A DNA stretch of 64,000 nt from the NCBI GenBank assembly GCA_007449985.2, contig VIIQ02000010.1, positions 372,001 through 436,000 of the forward strand, in the 5' to 3' direction. Shown here piece by piece: positions 22,801-33,149 of this stretch (positions are counted from its first letter, which is position 1; every line of letters starts with the position of its first letter). The notes under the pieces were generated by a model that saw only the letters and a program-made list of their open reading frames with translations, was not told the origin of the DNA and did no database searches. Source of the stretch: Desmodesmus armatus (taxonomy: Eukaryota; Chlorophyta; Chlorophyceae; Sphaeropleales; Scenedesmaceae). The translations under genes and the position numbers were made by a program.

Positions 22801-25601
22801 CGTACAAACTCGGTGCTGCAACTGCGATGTTGACAAACACTGCTTACATGCAAGATATGTAGGCTGTTCAATCACATCAATCACATCCAGAGTGCTTGCA
22901 CCCCAGTGTCAACACGCAGAGAGAGAGAGGGGGTCAGGGGAGGAAAACAACCGCCAGCACATTCGGGGGCCCTGCAGCTCTACCAGATTCACCACAGGTC
23001 ACCAAAGGTCACCACAGGTCCCGCCCCAGCCCCCTCCCACCTGAGCTTGTTGAGCTGCACCGTGTGTGTTGCCGTGAGTATGGTGCTGCGTGCCACACCC
23101 GCAGCCATGGGCCCCAGGCCCTCCTCAGCAGCAGCGGCCTCATCCATACCGGCCAGCCTGCTGCTGCCAGGGTCCTGGATCTCTGCCAACAGCTGAGTCT
23201 GTCGAATGAGGTCCTCAAAGCGCTCCATGAGGTTCTCTACAGTCGCCTTCCAGCCCTGAAGCTGCTTGATCTCCTTCTCACTGGGTGGCGGGGGGGGGGG
23301 GGGGGGGGAGTGGCAGCAGCAGCGGCAGTTGGTGGCAGCAGCAGCAAGCGGGTTCAAGTGGCAGTGGGGTTGCGTGCGTGTAGGCAGGTTGACTGATGGC
23401 ATAGGCCCTGTGACACAGCATACACACTCCATGTCTCAAAACGAGCTTGCTGTGCTTTGTGTCGTCTGTAAGCTCAGACGGACATAGCACGGCAGTTGAT
23501 GAAGCCGCACTGGGTGCTGGCTGCAGGCCTGGCAGTTGCTGGCAGTTGTGCTGGCAGTTGACCGGCAGTTGCTGGCAGCAGGGCCTCACAGTACCCACAG
23601 CCTTCCTGTGGAGGCCCTTGCAGCTACAGTGCATTGAGGGACACTCACCGCTGCGCAATCTCATACTCTGTGTGCTGCTTCTTCTCATAGAGTGACTGCA
23701 GCTTAGAGCCCTGCTCCCTGAAGGCCGTCTGGACCTCCAGCTGCTCCTCTATAGCAGCATCTGCTAGCTGGTGCCTGCAGGGGGGGGGCAAGGGAAACGC
23801 AAGGACAGAGACATATTGGCGACAGAATGAGGGGCAACACATGTGACCAAGCAAACTCGTGGCTCCATGCATAACATTGTGCTGGCAATGTGGGGCCAGC
23901 TGCAGTCACAATGCCCGAAGCGATCCACGGGAGCAGGGTCAGCACACAGCATTTGCAGCGTCAGCGCGCCCAGCACGGCACGGCACGGCACACCTGTGTC
24001 GCTCCATCTCTGCTGCAGTCCTGAATGTGCCCTCGAGGCCGCGTGGTGCGTGCTTCAACTCCTCCAGCTCACGCTTCAACCGCTCCAACTCAGGCTCACC
24101 CTGTGGCAACACAACAAAGGCACAGGCACAGATAGTAACACAGCACATTGCATGCATACCGCAATCTGAGGGCACACACAGGTCATGTGTCCACACCAAT
24201 ACTGGATGATCCCGACTCCTCCCATGACGAAGACACATCGCAGACGGCCACAACACAACACCAGCAACAGCCCACGCGACAGATCAACCGTCAGTGCAGC
24301 CATGCTGTAGGCCCACCATGGCTTCCACCAAGCTCTTGGCATGAACCCGCACTAAGCAACCACAAACCACTGCGCTGTGGGGTCATACCGCGGCATGCAA
24401 GTGGCTGCACGCTGCTGCACCCATTGCCAGCTATCAGAAAAGCCCCCCCCCCCCCCCCCCGCACGCGCGAGCTCACATGGCGTATGGATGAGCGCAGGCG
24501 CCCGATGGTGCGCTGGCATGTCAGCAGGTCTGATGTCAGCGCATGCAGCTTGGCAGACGTCAGCAGCGCCTCACGCTTCAGCATCTTCAGGATCACAACA
24601 TCAGGAAGAGCCTGGGCTGCCGAGCCACTGCTGCCTGCACTGCTGCCGTCAGCCGCCGCACCATCGCTGCCGCTGCTGCTGTTGCCAGCCTGGGCTGCGG
24701 CAGCTGAGGATGCTGACTGGGTGAGGTTGTACTGCTTGCCAAGCTCGTCAGCCTCCTTGCGGCTTGTGAGCATCTGGTGGAAGGTGACAGGGGCGAAGCA
24801 CGGATGTCAGTGAATAAACAGGACACATGCAGTGATAAGTGTGTGCACGTCAATGGCCACCAGTATCGTGACAAAATTCTTACAAACACCTCTCCGCCGA
24901 CATGTCAGCAGCACAGCCCGCACTTGGTTGGTCTGCTGTGTTCTGCGGCAAACTCTTGGCAAGGCCTTGTTCGCGATGACATAACCAGCCAATAGTCAGT
25001 AACAGCAGCAGCAGCAGCAGCAGCAGCAGTACCTGGTTGAGCAGCTCCTTGCTGGCGCGTGCGCGCTGCTCCCATGTGGCCTGCTCCTCCAGGCAGCGCA
25101 GCAGGGCGTCAAACGCAGCCTGAGCGGTGGGGGGACGCAGACCCAGCTGGCGCTTGGCACCATCACGCGCCTTCTCCGCCGTACTGACGATGGTGCCGTA
25201 CACCCACTCCAGCACAAGACCCATCCTGCAACCAACAGGGAGGCAGGAAAAAATACAACCAACAATACAATCAGTCATTGGCGATGCTACTGGATGCAGA
25301 ACAGAGTGCTGTCAGCATGCTGCCGCCAGAAAGCAATTCAAGCGCACCCAGCCAGGAATAGGAGCGGATTCTGCAAGGCGTGGCAACCCATACAGCTGCA
25401 AGATGTTGGCAAAGCAAGACAACTCAAGCGCCCCGCTGGATGAGGGGGTGAGAAAGAAGGGGGTGACGGTGGCAGTCAGCACGCACCCATGCAAACTGTG
25501 ATCAGGACATCCTCCATGCATACGTCAACCTCAGCACTACACATTGCTACACAAATCATCACAGCACGCCGGCCGGACCCCACACATGACCCCCCTCCCC
25601 C

Positions 25602-25662
<61 letters not shown>

Positions 25663-28600
25663 GTGTGGGTCCTCCCCCTCTCGTGCCTTGCGTGGGTGTC
25701 CGTCCTCCCCCAGCAGCCTGTCCTCCAGGTGCTGCAGCCACTTGGCGTTGACTGTCAGCGCCTCACCCTCACACGACAGCGCAAACAGGTCAACGTCACC
25801 CATGGCCTCAGCATCATCGTCATCCTGGTGGAGGGGGGGGGGGATGTGGTTTGCAGTAGGGAGCACAGCCCAGAGAATTAGAATGGGGACAAATAACAGG
25901 CAGGATGGGCTTCCTGGGGAGGGGCAGGTGCACGGTTGTTGGTAGGGAGCACAGCCCGGTGTATCAGAGTTGTGAAAGGAAAGAGACAGCGTTGTCAGGA
26001 GCAGCTCTCCATCACCCATAGCCTCCGCATCATCGTCATCCCAGGGGGGGGGGGTGCGTGCAATTTCCAGTAGGGAACACCGCTTGGTGTATCAAAGTGG
26101 GGACAGGTCACAAGCAGGGTGCAAGCACAACTGCCCACACCCACCTCATCCTCCTTGGGTTCTGCCTTGAGTCGTGTGCTGAGTGCGTCCACCTTCTCCG
26201 TGAGCCACTCAGTGATGCGCGCAAGCTCCTCAGTAGGCAGGCGCTCAAGGTCCTCATAGCGGAAGTCATCAGGACCAGTGGTCTCACGCATCTCAACCTG
26301 GGGGGGGGGGACACAACAACCCGCAGGGCAGCAGCAGAGGCAGGGCAGAGTGAGCATGCTGCCAGTGGTTGGGGGCATAGGGTGTGGGCTCCGCAGGCTT
26401 CACAACATCTCAACCTGGACAGAGACACAACAATCAAGAGGGCGGCGGCAGAGGCAGGGTGTGAAAGTTCTGCTGCCAGTGGTACGGGTGCAGGTTGAGT
26501 CATCCACAGGCTTCAGCACCCTCAGTTGAGCCTCCTGCCGTGCCAAAGGCCAAGGGGTATATCGTGACCGAGAGAGGGCTGGATGGTCCCACCACGTCAC
26601 TTCACCACTTGCGGAACAAAAGAAAGAGTTACTCTCTCATCCACGATACACCCTCGCCTTCTCCCATTTCATGCCCGACAAGAGGGAGCCAGCCAGCCAG
26701 CCAGTACAGCTGTAAGCCAGCCACCCAGCCAATCAGTCAGCCAGCCATGCATACAGCCAGCCACCCAGCCAGCCATCCAGCGAGCCAGCCAGCCCTCCAC
26801 TCACCGGCAGCATGTCCATGATGAATGCGGTGATGGGTCCCTGCAGTGATGCCAGCAGCCCCCTGTGCTCCTTCTCAAGGGCCTGCAGCATCATGCTGAT
26901 CACCTCAACATGCGTGTCACGCACGCCGCTCGACTGCTCAGCAGCACTCTTGTGACCACGACGGCTGCGCCCAGCACTGGGCTGCTCCTCCTGAGCCTGG
27001 CGGTTGGTCACCTGCAGGGGCAGCAGTGACAGCAGCAGCAGTTGTTGTTGCAGCAGCAGTCACACCGATTGTGAGCATCAGGGCAATGAAGCACCAAGAT
27101 GGATGAGCTGAAATCGGGATGAACCTTGCCAAGCGCTGGTGTGAACTTGATATCCAAAAGTACATGCATAGGGCAGGGCGATGCATTGTCACTCCAGACC
27201 CGGCCAAACTGCACGATAGACAGCCCTGTCGTTTGCGCAGTTGCTTCTCTGAACCTGACGCAAACATCTGCCCAGCTGCTGCCCTCCTGGCACCCCCACC
27301 CCTGGAGACTGCTTTTCTGAAGACCTTCAAAGCCACTGATACATGATGAAGCCAGCTTCCAACCCCTCCCAGTGTCATGATCCTCAACCTCTCGTCATGT
27401 GACCACTGGCTGCTGCACCCCCTCCTCCCTCCCTCCCTCCCCTGCAGCACCCACCTGCTGCAGCAGGTCGCTCATGCGCTGCCTCAGTGCCGCCTCTGCC
27501 GGTCTCTCTGGCCCCTTGGGGTCGTCCTTGGGCAGCAGGTGCAGCAGCTCCTGCGGCAGGTGGTTGCTGTGCAGGTGGCTCCTGAAGGTCTCCTGCTCAT
27601 AGAACTCGGTGTTGCCAAACTGCCACACCTTCCAGGTGCCCTTGTCACGCAGCCGGCGGATGCCCTCGGACAGGACATCCTCCAGAGACACACCCAGACC
27701 AAACTCAACAAGGTCCCCACCAGACTCAACTGCAGGCAGCAGCAGCAGCAGCGGCAACGGCAAGATGTGATCAGCAGGCAGCTGTGGGGCTAGAACGAGC
27801 CTCACAACAGGCGCCTGAAGGGATGGGCCTGTGCGTGGGCCAACTGCATATGCCACCTGCCATGGCTCAAACGCACCAGAGTTCCGTAATTGGCACTGCA
27901 AGCAGCAGCTGGGTGGCGTGCATGTGGGCATGCCATGTGGGCGCCCTGTGGGGATGCACAAGCCAAGAGGCAGGAGTGCCATCTCCACCCATGCTGCTGC
28001 CTGTTCATATGGCCTCAACCCGAGTCTGCCATCTAGCCGATGAGGAAGACTCACAGGCAAGGCCTAATGCATGATGAAGATGATCAGAACCGTGCCTGGA
28101 AGTTGGCCCAACCAAAGCAGTGCGCTGCTCACATACGATTGTAAAGCTGTACACAGCTCCAAGCTCAGTAACCGGCATAGGGGTGAACACCCGACAGCAG
28201 CAATAGCTGATGTCGAGGCTACACACCTACGCCTGTTGACTGCTGCATAGTGCTGCAAGCTGCCACAGCTGCATCCCCCCCCCCCCCCCCCGTCCCACCA
28301 CATGGACCTGTGAACATGCCCACTCATGCACCCCCCAACTGCCACTAGACACCCTAGGCACCATGATCCAGCCAGCATTGAGGTGTGCACCTGGCGGTAG
28401 CGATGCAGCGGCACTGCTGCTTCTGCTGCTGCTGCTGGTGCTGCTGCTGGTGCTGCTGTCTAAGCTCCTGCTGTTTCCCAACTTGCTAGACTAGGAAGCA
28501 GCTGTGTGCCCATGCGACCTGATGTGCCCCGCACCTGCAGTTGCCCGTGCCTTCTCTGCCTGCTGCTCCGCCTCCTCCTTGAGGCTGCTGAGTGCAACTG

Positions 28601-29238
28601 TGAGCAGCTCAACACGGTCTGCATGGCTGCGCTTCTCCCACATGGGCCCCACTGCACTGACACGCTCCTGAGGGTTAAGCAGACCCACATCCTGCTTCAA
28701 CTCGTCCTTCTGCAGGGAAACGGTGTCGGCGCAGTACACATGCCAGGGGAGTGCTTGAGCAGTGGGAGGGTGCTGGCAGCGGCTACCGCACAAGTCACTG
28801 CTGCTGTGTGAGGGTGGCACTGCCGACGCAGCAATGCATGCGGCTGCGGCTGAGTGCATTGCGTAGGTTGGCTGTTGATGCATGGAAGGCAAGTACAAGC
28901 TGCAGTAACTGGATGATGGGGCAGGCAAGGGGCAATTGTCAGGGATGTTGTCCTGATCCAGCTGCAGCCGCCAGAACTGCATGCAAGTGGTCAGCCACAA
29001 CCACAGACTGGCACGAGCATGGGTGTGAAAATGCCAGCCACAACGTTTCTAGGTAAAAATTCCCAGGTGCTGCCGACATTGATGATGGAATTCATTAGCA
29101 CCAACACAGTTGGCTGCTGGCGACAGTGGGGGCCCCCACAACTGCTGTGACACAGGGGACACCCACCTGTGGGTTGGGCTTTTTGCCAGGGCCCTTGCCG
29201 GGCTTGGCTTTGCCCGACTTCTTCTTTGGATTTGCCAT
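11730..29238 (-). CDS. Plant-type DUF629/USP ubiquitin carboxyl-terminal hydrolase-related protein with giant repeat exon
   Basis: A deubiquitinase-like protein of the plant UCH-related (USP53/54-like) group. About 20 exons are supported, e.g. 29238–29167 (start MANPKKKSG), 28709–28535, 27729–27455, 27011–26805, 26297–26145, 25824–25661, 25225–25033, 24773–24477, 24100–23994, 23774–23649, 23280–23041, 22642–22513, 22268–22107, 21678–21453, 21012–20709, 20551–~14540, 14257–13274, 12904–12635, 12307–12204 and 11928–11730. The N-terminal half resembles DUF629 with coiled-coil and Lys/Glu-rich stretches. The Cys box is GLRNEDGQYNCFLNVIIQ (near 14215). The His box GHHYQAF with FDDHVIKLV is in the last exon. 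The predicted product exceeds 3,000 residues because of the 6 kb repeat exon. The N-terminal DUF627 of plant homologues is not seen, and a small exon near 28930–28990 is possible. The frame changes near 19115–19330 by a small intron or an indel. Confidence 0.85.
14640..20480. repeat. CTG/CAG-rich low-complexity region coding poly-Gln/Ala/Ser
   Basis: Dozens of CTG/CAG runs of 4–12 units are separated by Gly/Pro/His/Met-rich stretches. On the minus strand they are read mostly as Gln and Ala runs and, from about 16 kb down to 15 kb and in 20 kb, as Ser runs. The frame stays open for about 1,500 codons from 19160 and for about 450 codons upstream of that. The opposite strand also gives long open frames of Leu/Cys/Ala, which are mirror images of the same repeat. 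Confidence 0.9.
17037..17066 (-). other. Candidate PAM2 (PABP-binding) motif in repeat exon
   Basis: The ten codons read LRVSARPFVP, preceded by a Ser/Arg/Lys-rich segment and followed by SGFTD. The PAM2 consensus is a Leu-Asn-x-x-Ala-x-x-Phe-x-Pro pattern that binds the MLLE domain of poly(A)-binding protein. All anchor positions match except Asn, which is Arg here. It stands out as one of few non-repetitive islands in the exon. Confidence 0.45.
22290..22480. repeat. Intronic direct repeat, copy A (partner 23310–23485)
   Basis: A stretch of about 180 bp beginning with GGCAGCAGCAGCAAGCGGGT and ending near the AAGCTCA site recurs about 1 kb away at 23310–23485, in another intron of the same gene and in the same orientation. 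By eye identity is about 85–90%. Both copies contain GGCATAGGCCCTGTGACACA and CGAGCTTGCTGTGCTTTGTG. Confidence 0.85.
23310..23485. repeat. Intronic direct repeat, copy B (partner 22290–22480)
   Basis: This is the second copy of the repeat described at 22290–22480. It lies between exons 23774–23649 and 23280–23041 of the deubiquitinase gene, close to the 3' splice site of that intron on the minus strand. Confidence 0.85.
25597..25660. repeat. Poly-C followed by (CA)n at an exon–intron border
   Basis: A poly-C tract is followed by about twenty CA units ending directly against the exon that stops at 25661. On the minus strand the intron therefore begins with a long GT repeat and then poly-G, giving many overlapping potential 5' splice sites. 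Confidence 0.9.
26286..26520. repeat. Tandem duplication spanning a splice acceptor
   Basis: Two units of about 115 bp (from about 26289 and about 26408) share ATCTCAACCTGG, ACACAACAA, GAGGCAGGG, GCTGCCAGTGGT and CAGGCTTCA in the same order. Each unit carries the minus-strand acceptor CCAG followed by GTTGAGAT, so the 3' splice site and first exon bases have been copied. Confidence 0.8.
26685..26795. repeat. AGCC/CCAG-type degenerate repeat
   Basis: Degenerate tetranucleotide units of the CAGC/CCAG type fill an intron of the deubiquitinase gene just before the exon ending at 26805. No coding role is seen. Confidence 0.85.
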
Positions 29239-29925
29239 AGCTGCCGCCTTGGCTGCTTAGCGTTCTAGCTGGAGCAAGATATGAAAGAGGGCCATGGTGC
29301 TGCTTCCTCCTTCAGCAGCAGCAGCCCATCAGCACCATCGCCCCTGTGTGCTGACGTTGACGTTCACAAGTTTTGGATGTTAACCAATCGCAGCATACAC
29401 ATGAGGAATTCTGCGCCTGGGCGTTCGAGGTGAGAAGCGCTACTGCCTCAGCGAGCGAGGCATACAACGCGCAGTTTGATATTGCAGACGGGAGGCGATG
29501 TTGTGTTGAACTTGGCGTGCTCAGGAGTGGAGTGGAGGTTTTGGCCAAACTGGCTGTAGATCAGCTATGACCACCATGTGCAAGTCAGGTTCATACCCAC
29601 CAGCAAAATGTACCACAAGCAATCATTAAACGTCCACACACGACACCCAGTGTTGCAATTGTGGTGTGTGAGCCAAAATTCAGCGAAGGCGCCATATCAT
29701 CGAATTTGTAGCAGAAGGATTTTAAACAATAAACAAGTAGGTAAATCTGAACAATGACAGGGTGGTGGATGCTGCCCCAATCATTCAGCTCTGCCAGGCT
29801 GTCCATGCTGCCAATGGTTGTCCCGCTCCTCGCTGCATTCATCAGCTGCATCATGCATCCCATATGCAAATTTATTACATGTTTGTATGTTTGGACCTTT
29901 AGTAAACCTATTGCATGCTGCAGAC
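29239..29925. other. Upstream region of the deubiquitinase and candidate + strand gene
   Basis: This spacer contains the probable promoter of the minus-strand deubiquitinase and of the plus-strand candidate gene starting at 29926. A 60-codon open frame at about 29373–29570 has a biased but unrecognised sequence, lacks an ATG at its start, and is not annotated as a gene. Confidence 0.4.
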
Positions 29926-30815
29926 ATGGAACGGCTTGCTGCTGCTGCAGTGCGTGCATCCGAAGTGTTGTTGAAAGTAAGACAGTGCCCGGAACCGGGG
30001 AGGTAGCGTGATTTCCTGTGGAGACACTGGGAACACACAAGATGGTAACACAATGTAGCTAGCACTGGGGTCCCCCACCGCCACCCCAGTTGTTGAAAGT
30101 GTTCGCGGGACAAGTTGGGCTCATGCTGCTCAGGTGACAACTGGTTTTTTTTTAAATGCAGCATCACATGTTGATGATCAATACCACGCAATGGAGTACC
30201 GACGGCACTGAGAGGCTGTTGCCTTGTCAGATAGTCTGCCCCACCCTCTCCAGAGTGGGTGTACTGTGTCGGCGCTTGACAGCAGTCTCTATCACCTTGG
30301 CTGGGTGTCCGTGAGACAGTGCCCTTCCAAAGTGAGACAAGGTGACCTTTGATGTGCAGACGCCGTGTTCCAATGTGCTGGACCTCTGCGATATGACCGT
30401 GCTGCAGCTGCATGCAGACCGACTTGTCTGCTTCACTCAGCTACCATGTGCAACACAATATTCATCCGTTGAAACCGTGTTAGTTGTGTTACATCACACT
30501 GGTGCCTTATGTGGCGCGGCGAGCCTGCCGTCACCACTTGCAGAGTTGCAGCACCACACATGGAAAAGCACCCAAACAGACTCTGTGTCTTGGGCTCTGT
30601 ACACGCACAGTACCCCAACCACCTATCCCAGTACTGCACCAAACACTAGCAATTGCAAGCTGCAGCCAGGCACGACACCAGCTAGCGGCATCAAGTCAAA
30701 GCTACGGCCTATGCGCAAGCACCAACAGGAGCCACGGACACCACCACACACACCGCATCACGTTCTAGCTCTTCAGCGGCCACCAGTGGAAGAAGCTGCG
30801 CATCCTCATGCCTGA
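29926..30815 (+). CDS. Candidate three-exon gene, unknown function
   Basis: Three exons with phase-0 GT–AG junctions can be joined: 29926–29976 (MERLAAAAVRASEVLLK), 30162–30254 (HHMLMINTTQWSTDGTERLL and on to CPTLSR) and 30342–30815. The donors are GTAAGA and GTGGGT and the acceptors GCAG and CAAG. The product is 205 residues: a compact N-terminal 110 residues of ordinary composition, then a Ser/Thr/Pro-rich tail. No known domain, signal peptide or membrane span was recognised. Its 3' end overlaps the convergent OST3/6 stop codon by about 50 bp. The consistent phase of three independent open exons argues for a real gene; the non-canonical acceptor context of exon 3 and lack of a family match lower confidence. 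Confidence 0.4.
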
Positions 30816-32745
30816 CTTGGTGTGGTAGGTCTCCAGGATACGGTAGGCGGAGAATGCCGCCATCAGCACCAGCACCATGCTGAGCACTGCCCGTGTTTGT
30901 GTGTTCCTGATCTTGGGCACCACATAGGTCAGGCTGGCTAGGGTGGAGGAGAAGAAGATGTAGGAGGAACCCATGATGAAGCCCTCAGCACCTAGCTGAC
31001 CTTGCCGGCCCTGTGAGACACACACACAAAACCACGCAGGGTTGAGGGTTTTGAGGTTGCGGTTTACACGCATTTGCCTCGTGGAAGAAGCACGTGCAGG
31101 CTTGAAAGCTTACCTAGTCGAGTGAAGAATGCTGCACAAACATACATGCACGAGGGGTTTACAAGGTGTTGTGCGTGCACATGCTGAAACCCCTACCAGC
31201 TGTCGCTGCAACCTCATACAGCCGCTGAGCAAAGCTGCTGCTCACATGCCTGCAATAGTGTCCCTCACGCACGCCCTGCTGCCCCGAGCGTCACCCCCCC
31301 CCCCCCCTCACCTCCATCCAGTACACGTTCTTGCCCTCCTTGTTCCTCATGGTGAAGGGTATGCCACGGATGATGTTGTACATGCCTCCAGAGGTGGAAA
31401 ACCAGTACACAGCCAACGCACCCATTGTCCACAGACCCGTGATGCGCACAATGGGGGAGTTGTGCAGCTTCCATGCGACGAAACCGCCCAGAATGATGCC
31501 GCCCAGCAGGGCGAAGGGGAACAGTGGGTTCTGCACCACTGTGGGCCTCTCGATGGCGCCTGCGGATAGCCCCGTCTGCCTGCTGACACATGTTACCAGG
31601 TCCTCAGCAGGCCAAGGGTAGGTTGAGATCTTGGGCCCACACTGTGTGAGACAGCAACACACGGGGACAGCACACTCAAGTACAGCACCGGAGCGTGTGC
31701 GTGCTTTGGGGTGGGGCAGGGGGGAGGGGCTGTTGTGTCCTGGGTGGAATGTATCAGTGTCAAGCTGCCTGATGCACAACTGTACTATTGGGACAGGCAA
31801 GCCCTGCCAAGCTGCTGCATAAGTCCCATCCGCCTGACGACGTGCCAGCATGTGCCGTGCTGTGCTGTACATTCGCCCTGGAAACGCAGCATGGCATTCG
31901 GCACTCGGTCACACCATCCCAGACACCCCCATATACAGTAAGTACCTGGCTGGCCTTGCTGATCTTGATGCTGCGCCCCTCCTTTGCCACTGCCTCAGTG
32001 CCCCAGTGGAACATGAAGGGCAGGGACTTGACGTTCAACCGCTTGTACAGCTCCTTGCTGCCCTCATAACTCAGCTCAGCAAAGAACACCTGATCTGCAT
32101 CAGCACCTTTGCCAAACGCCTGCACAGCAGGAACACATGAAAGTGCACCTCCTCAGCGCGCAGCACTGGCATGATTATGTTGGCAGCGCAAGGTTGCAGG
32201 GTGTGACTTCCGCACCCTTATCCACCTGATGGCAAGTGGGCCAGCTGCTTGGCATTATGTGCAGGCTCATTGAAACAAAGGCTATGTGGCCCAGCCACCG
32301 AGACAGGCCAGCTGCCAAAGCTGGCAAGCCAAGGCCACAGAACACCTGCTGTGTGTGACCCGTAGGCACACCTTTGCCGCAAGGGAATACTGTGTGCGCA
32401 GGGCTGGCAGATTCATCTGCGTGTTGCCTTGCAAGTAGCCCGCATTCAGGAAGAACACCAAGTGGTAGTCCCGGCCAGTCTCTGCTGCGAAATGGTCGAA
32501 GTCTGCCGTGTCAAACGGTATGATAGCATCTTTGCTGCCCTGTGCCCGCTTGATCAACTTGGCCCTCTGCAGGACATTTGTGCAACAGCAGGTCAGATAC
32601 TGTGGGGAGGCAGATGCTATCTGACTGCTGAGTGCCCCCTATGAGCCATCATCATTCTCACCCTCTCAGAGACAGCTCCTAGTGTCGGGCTGACCACTAG
32701 CACACAAGCCAGGAACACCAGCACAACACCGGTGATCTGGCCCAT
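30765..32745 (-). CDS. Oligosaccharyltransferase complex subunit OST3/OST6
   Basis: An ER membrane subunit of the oligosaccharyltransferase that N-glycosylates nascent proteins. Five exons join in frame: 32745–32662, 32566–32372, 32119–31946, 31641–31312 and 31010–30765, giving 342 residues, normal for the family. Residues 1–24 are a signal peptide. A thioredoxin-like lumenal domain follows (FFLNAGYLQ region to about residue 205). It lacks the CxxC active site of the animal and yeast oxidoreductase forms, as I recall for the plant proteins. Four C-terminal membrane spans then follow, with the family motifs SGGMYNIIRG between spans and QLGAEGF before the third. The start is fixed by the signal peptide. 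The gene is divergent from eIF3h. A TTACA at 30490–30494 may be its polyadenylation signal. Confidence 0.92.
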
Positions 32746-33149
32746 GGCTATTCTTCAGTCAGACGACTGAAGGTTGATTCTGTGAGGGAATGCGACTATT
32801 TGCCCAAAGGGTCAACGTCGTCGTGCCTGCTAAAGCATTCGCGGCGTTCAGTAGGAAACTGAACTGATCCAGCGACAGACCAACACAACGGATGGGAGAG
32901 GCAAACACGGGCTTCAGTCACTCACGCACTCAAGCAACAGAAACGTTAACTAATTGTGGTGCCCTTGCAAGCTTACATGTCGAGGTTCAGGTCATGACGA
33001 ACTCGGCGGCTTCATTTCGTTTAGCAGCAAGTATGTGCCCGTGATATTTGGTCTGTAAAGTAGGATCTGCACTACCAGGGTCCCCTCACGTTCGCTGTGA
33101 TTGCTCCCTACCTTCCTGATCGCTGCAGCAGCAGAGGAGGGCCAGCATC
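32746..33149. promoter_or_regulatory. Shared divergent promoter region, OST3/6 and eIF3h
   Basis: This 404-bp spacer separates the two ATGs of head-to-head genes. No clear TATA box is seen, which is typical of housekeeping genes. Bidirectional activity is inferred from the arrangement only. Confidence 0.5.
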
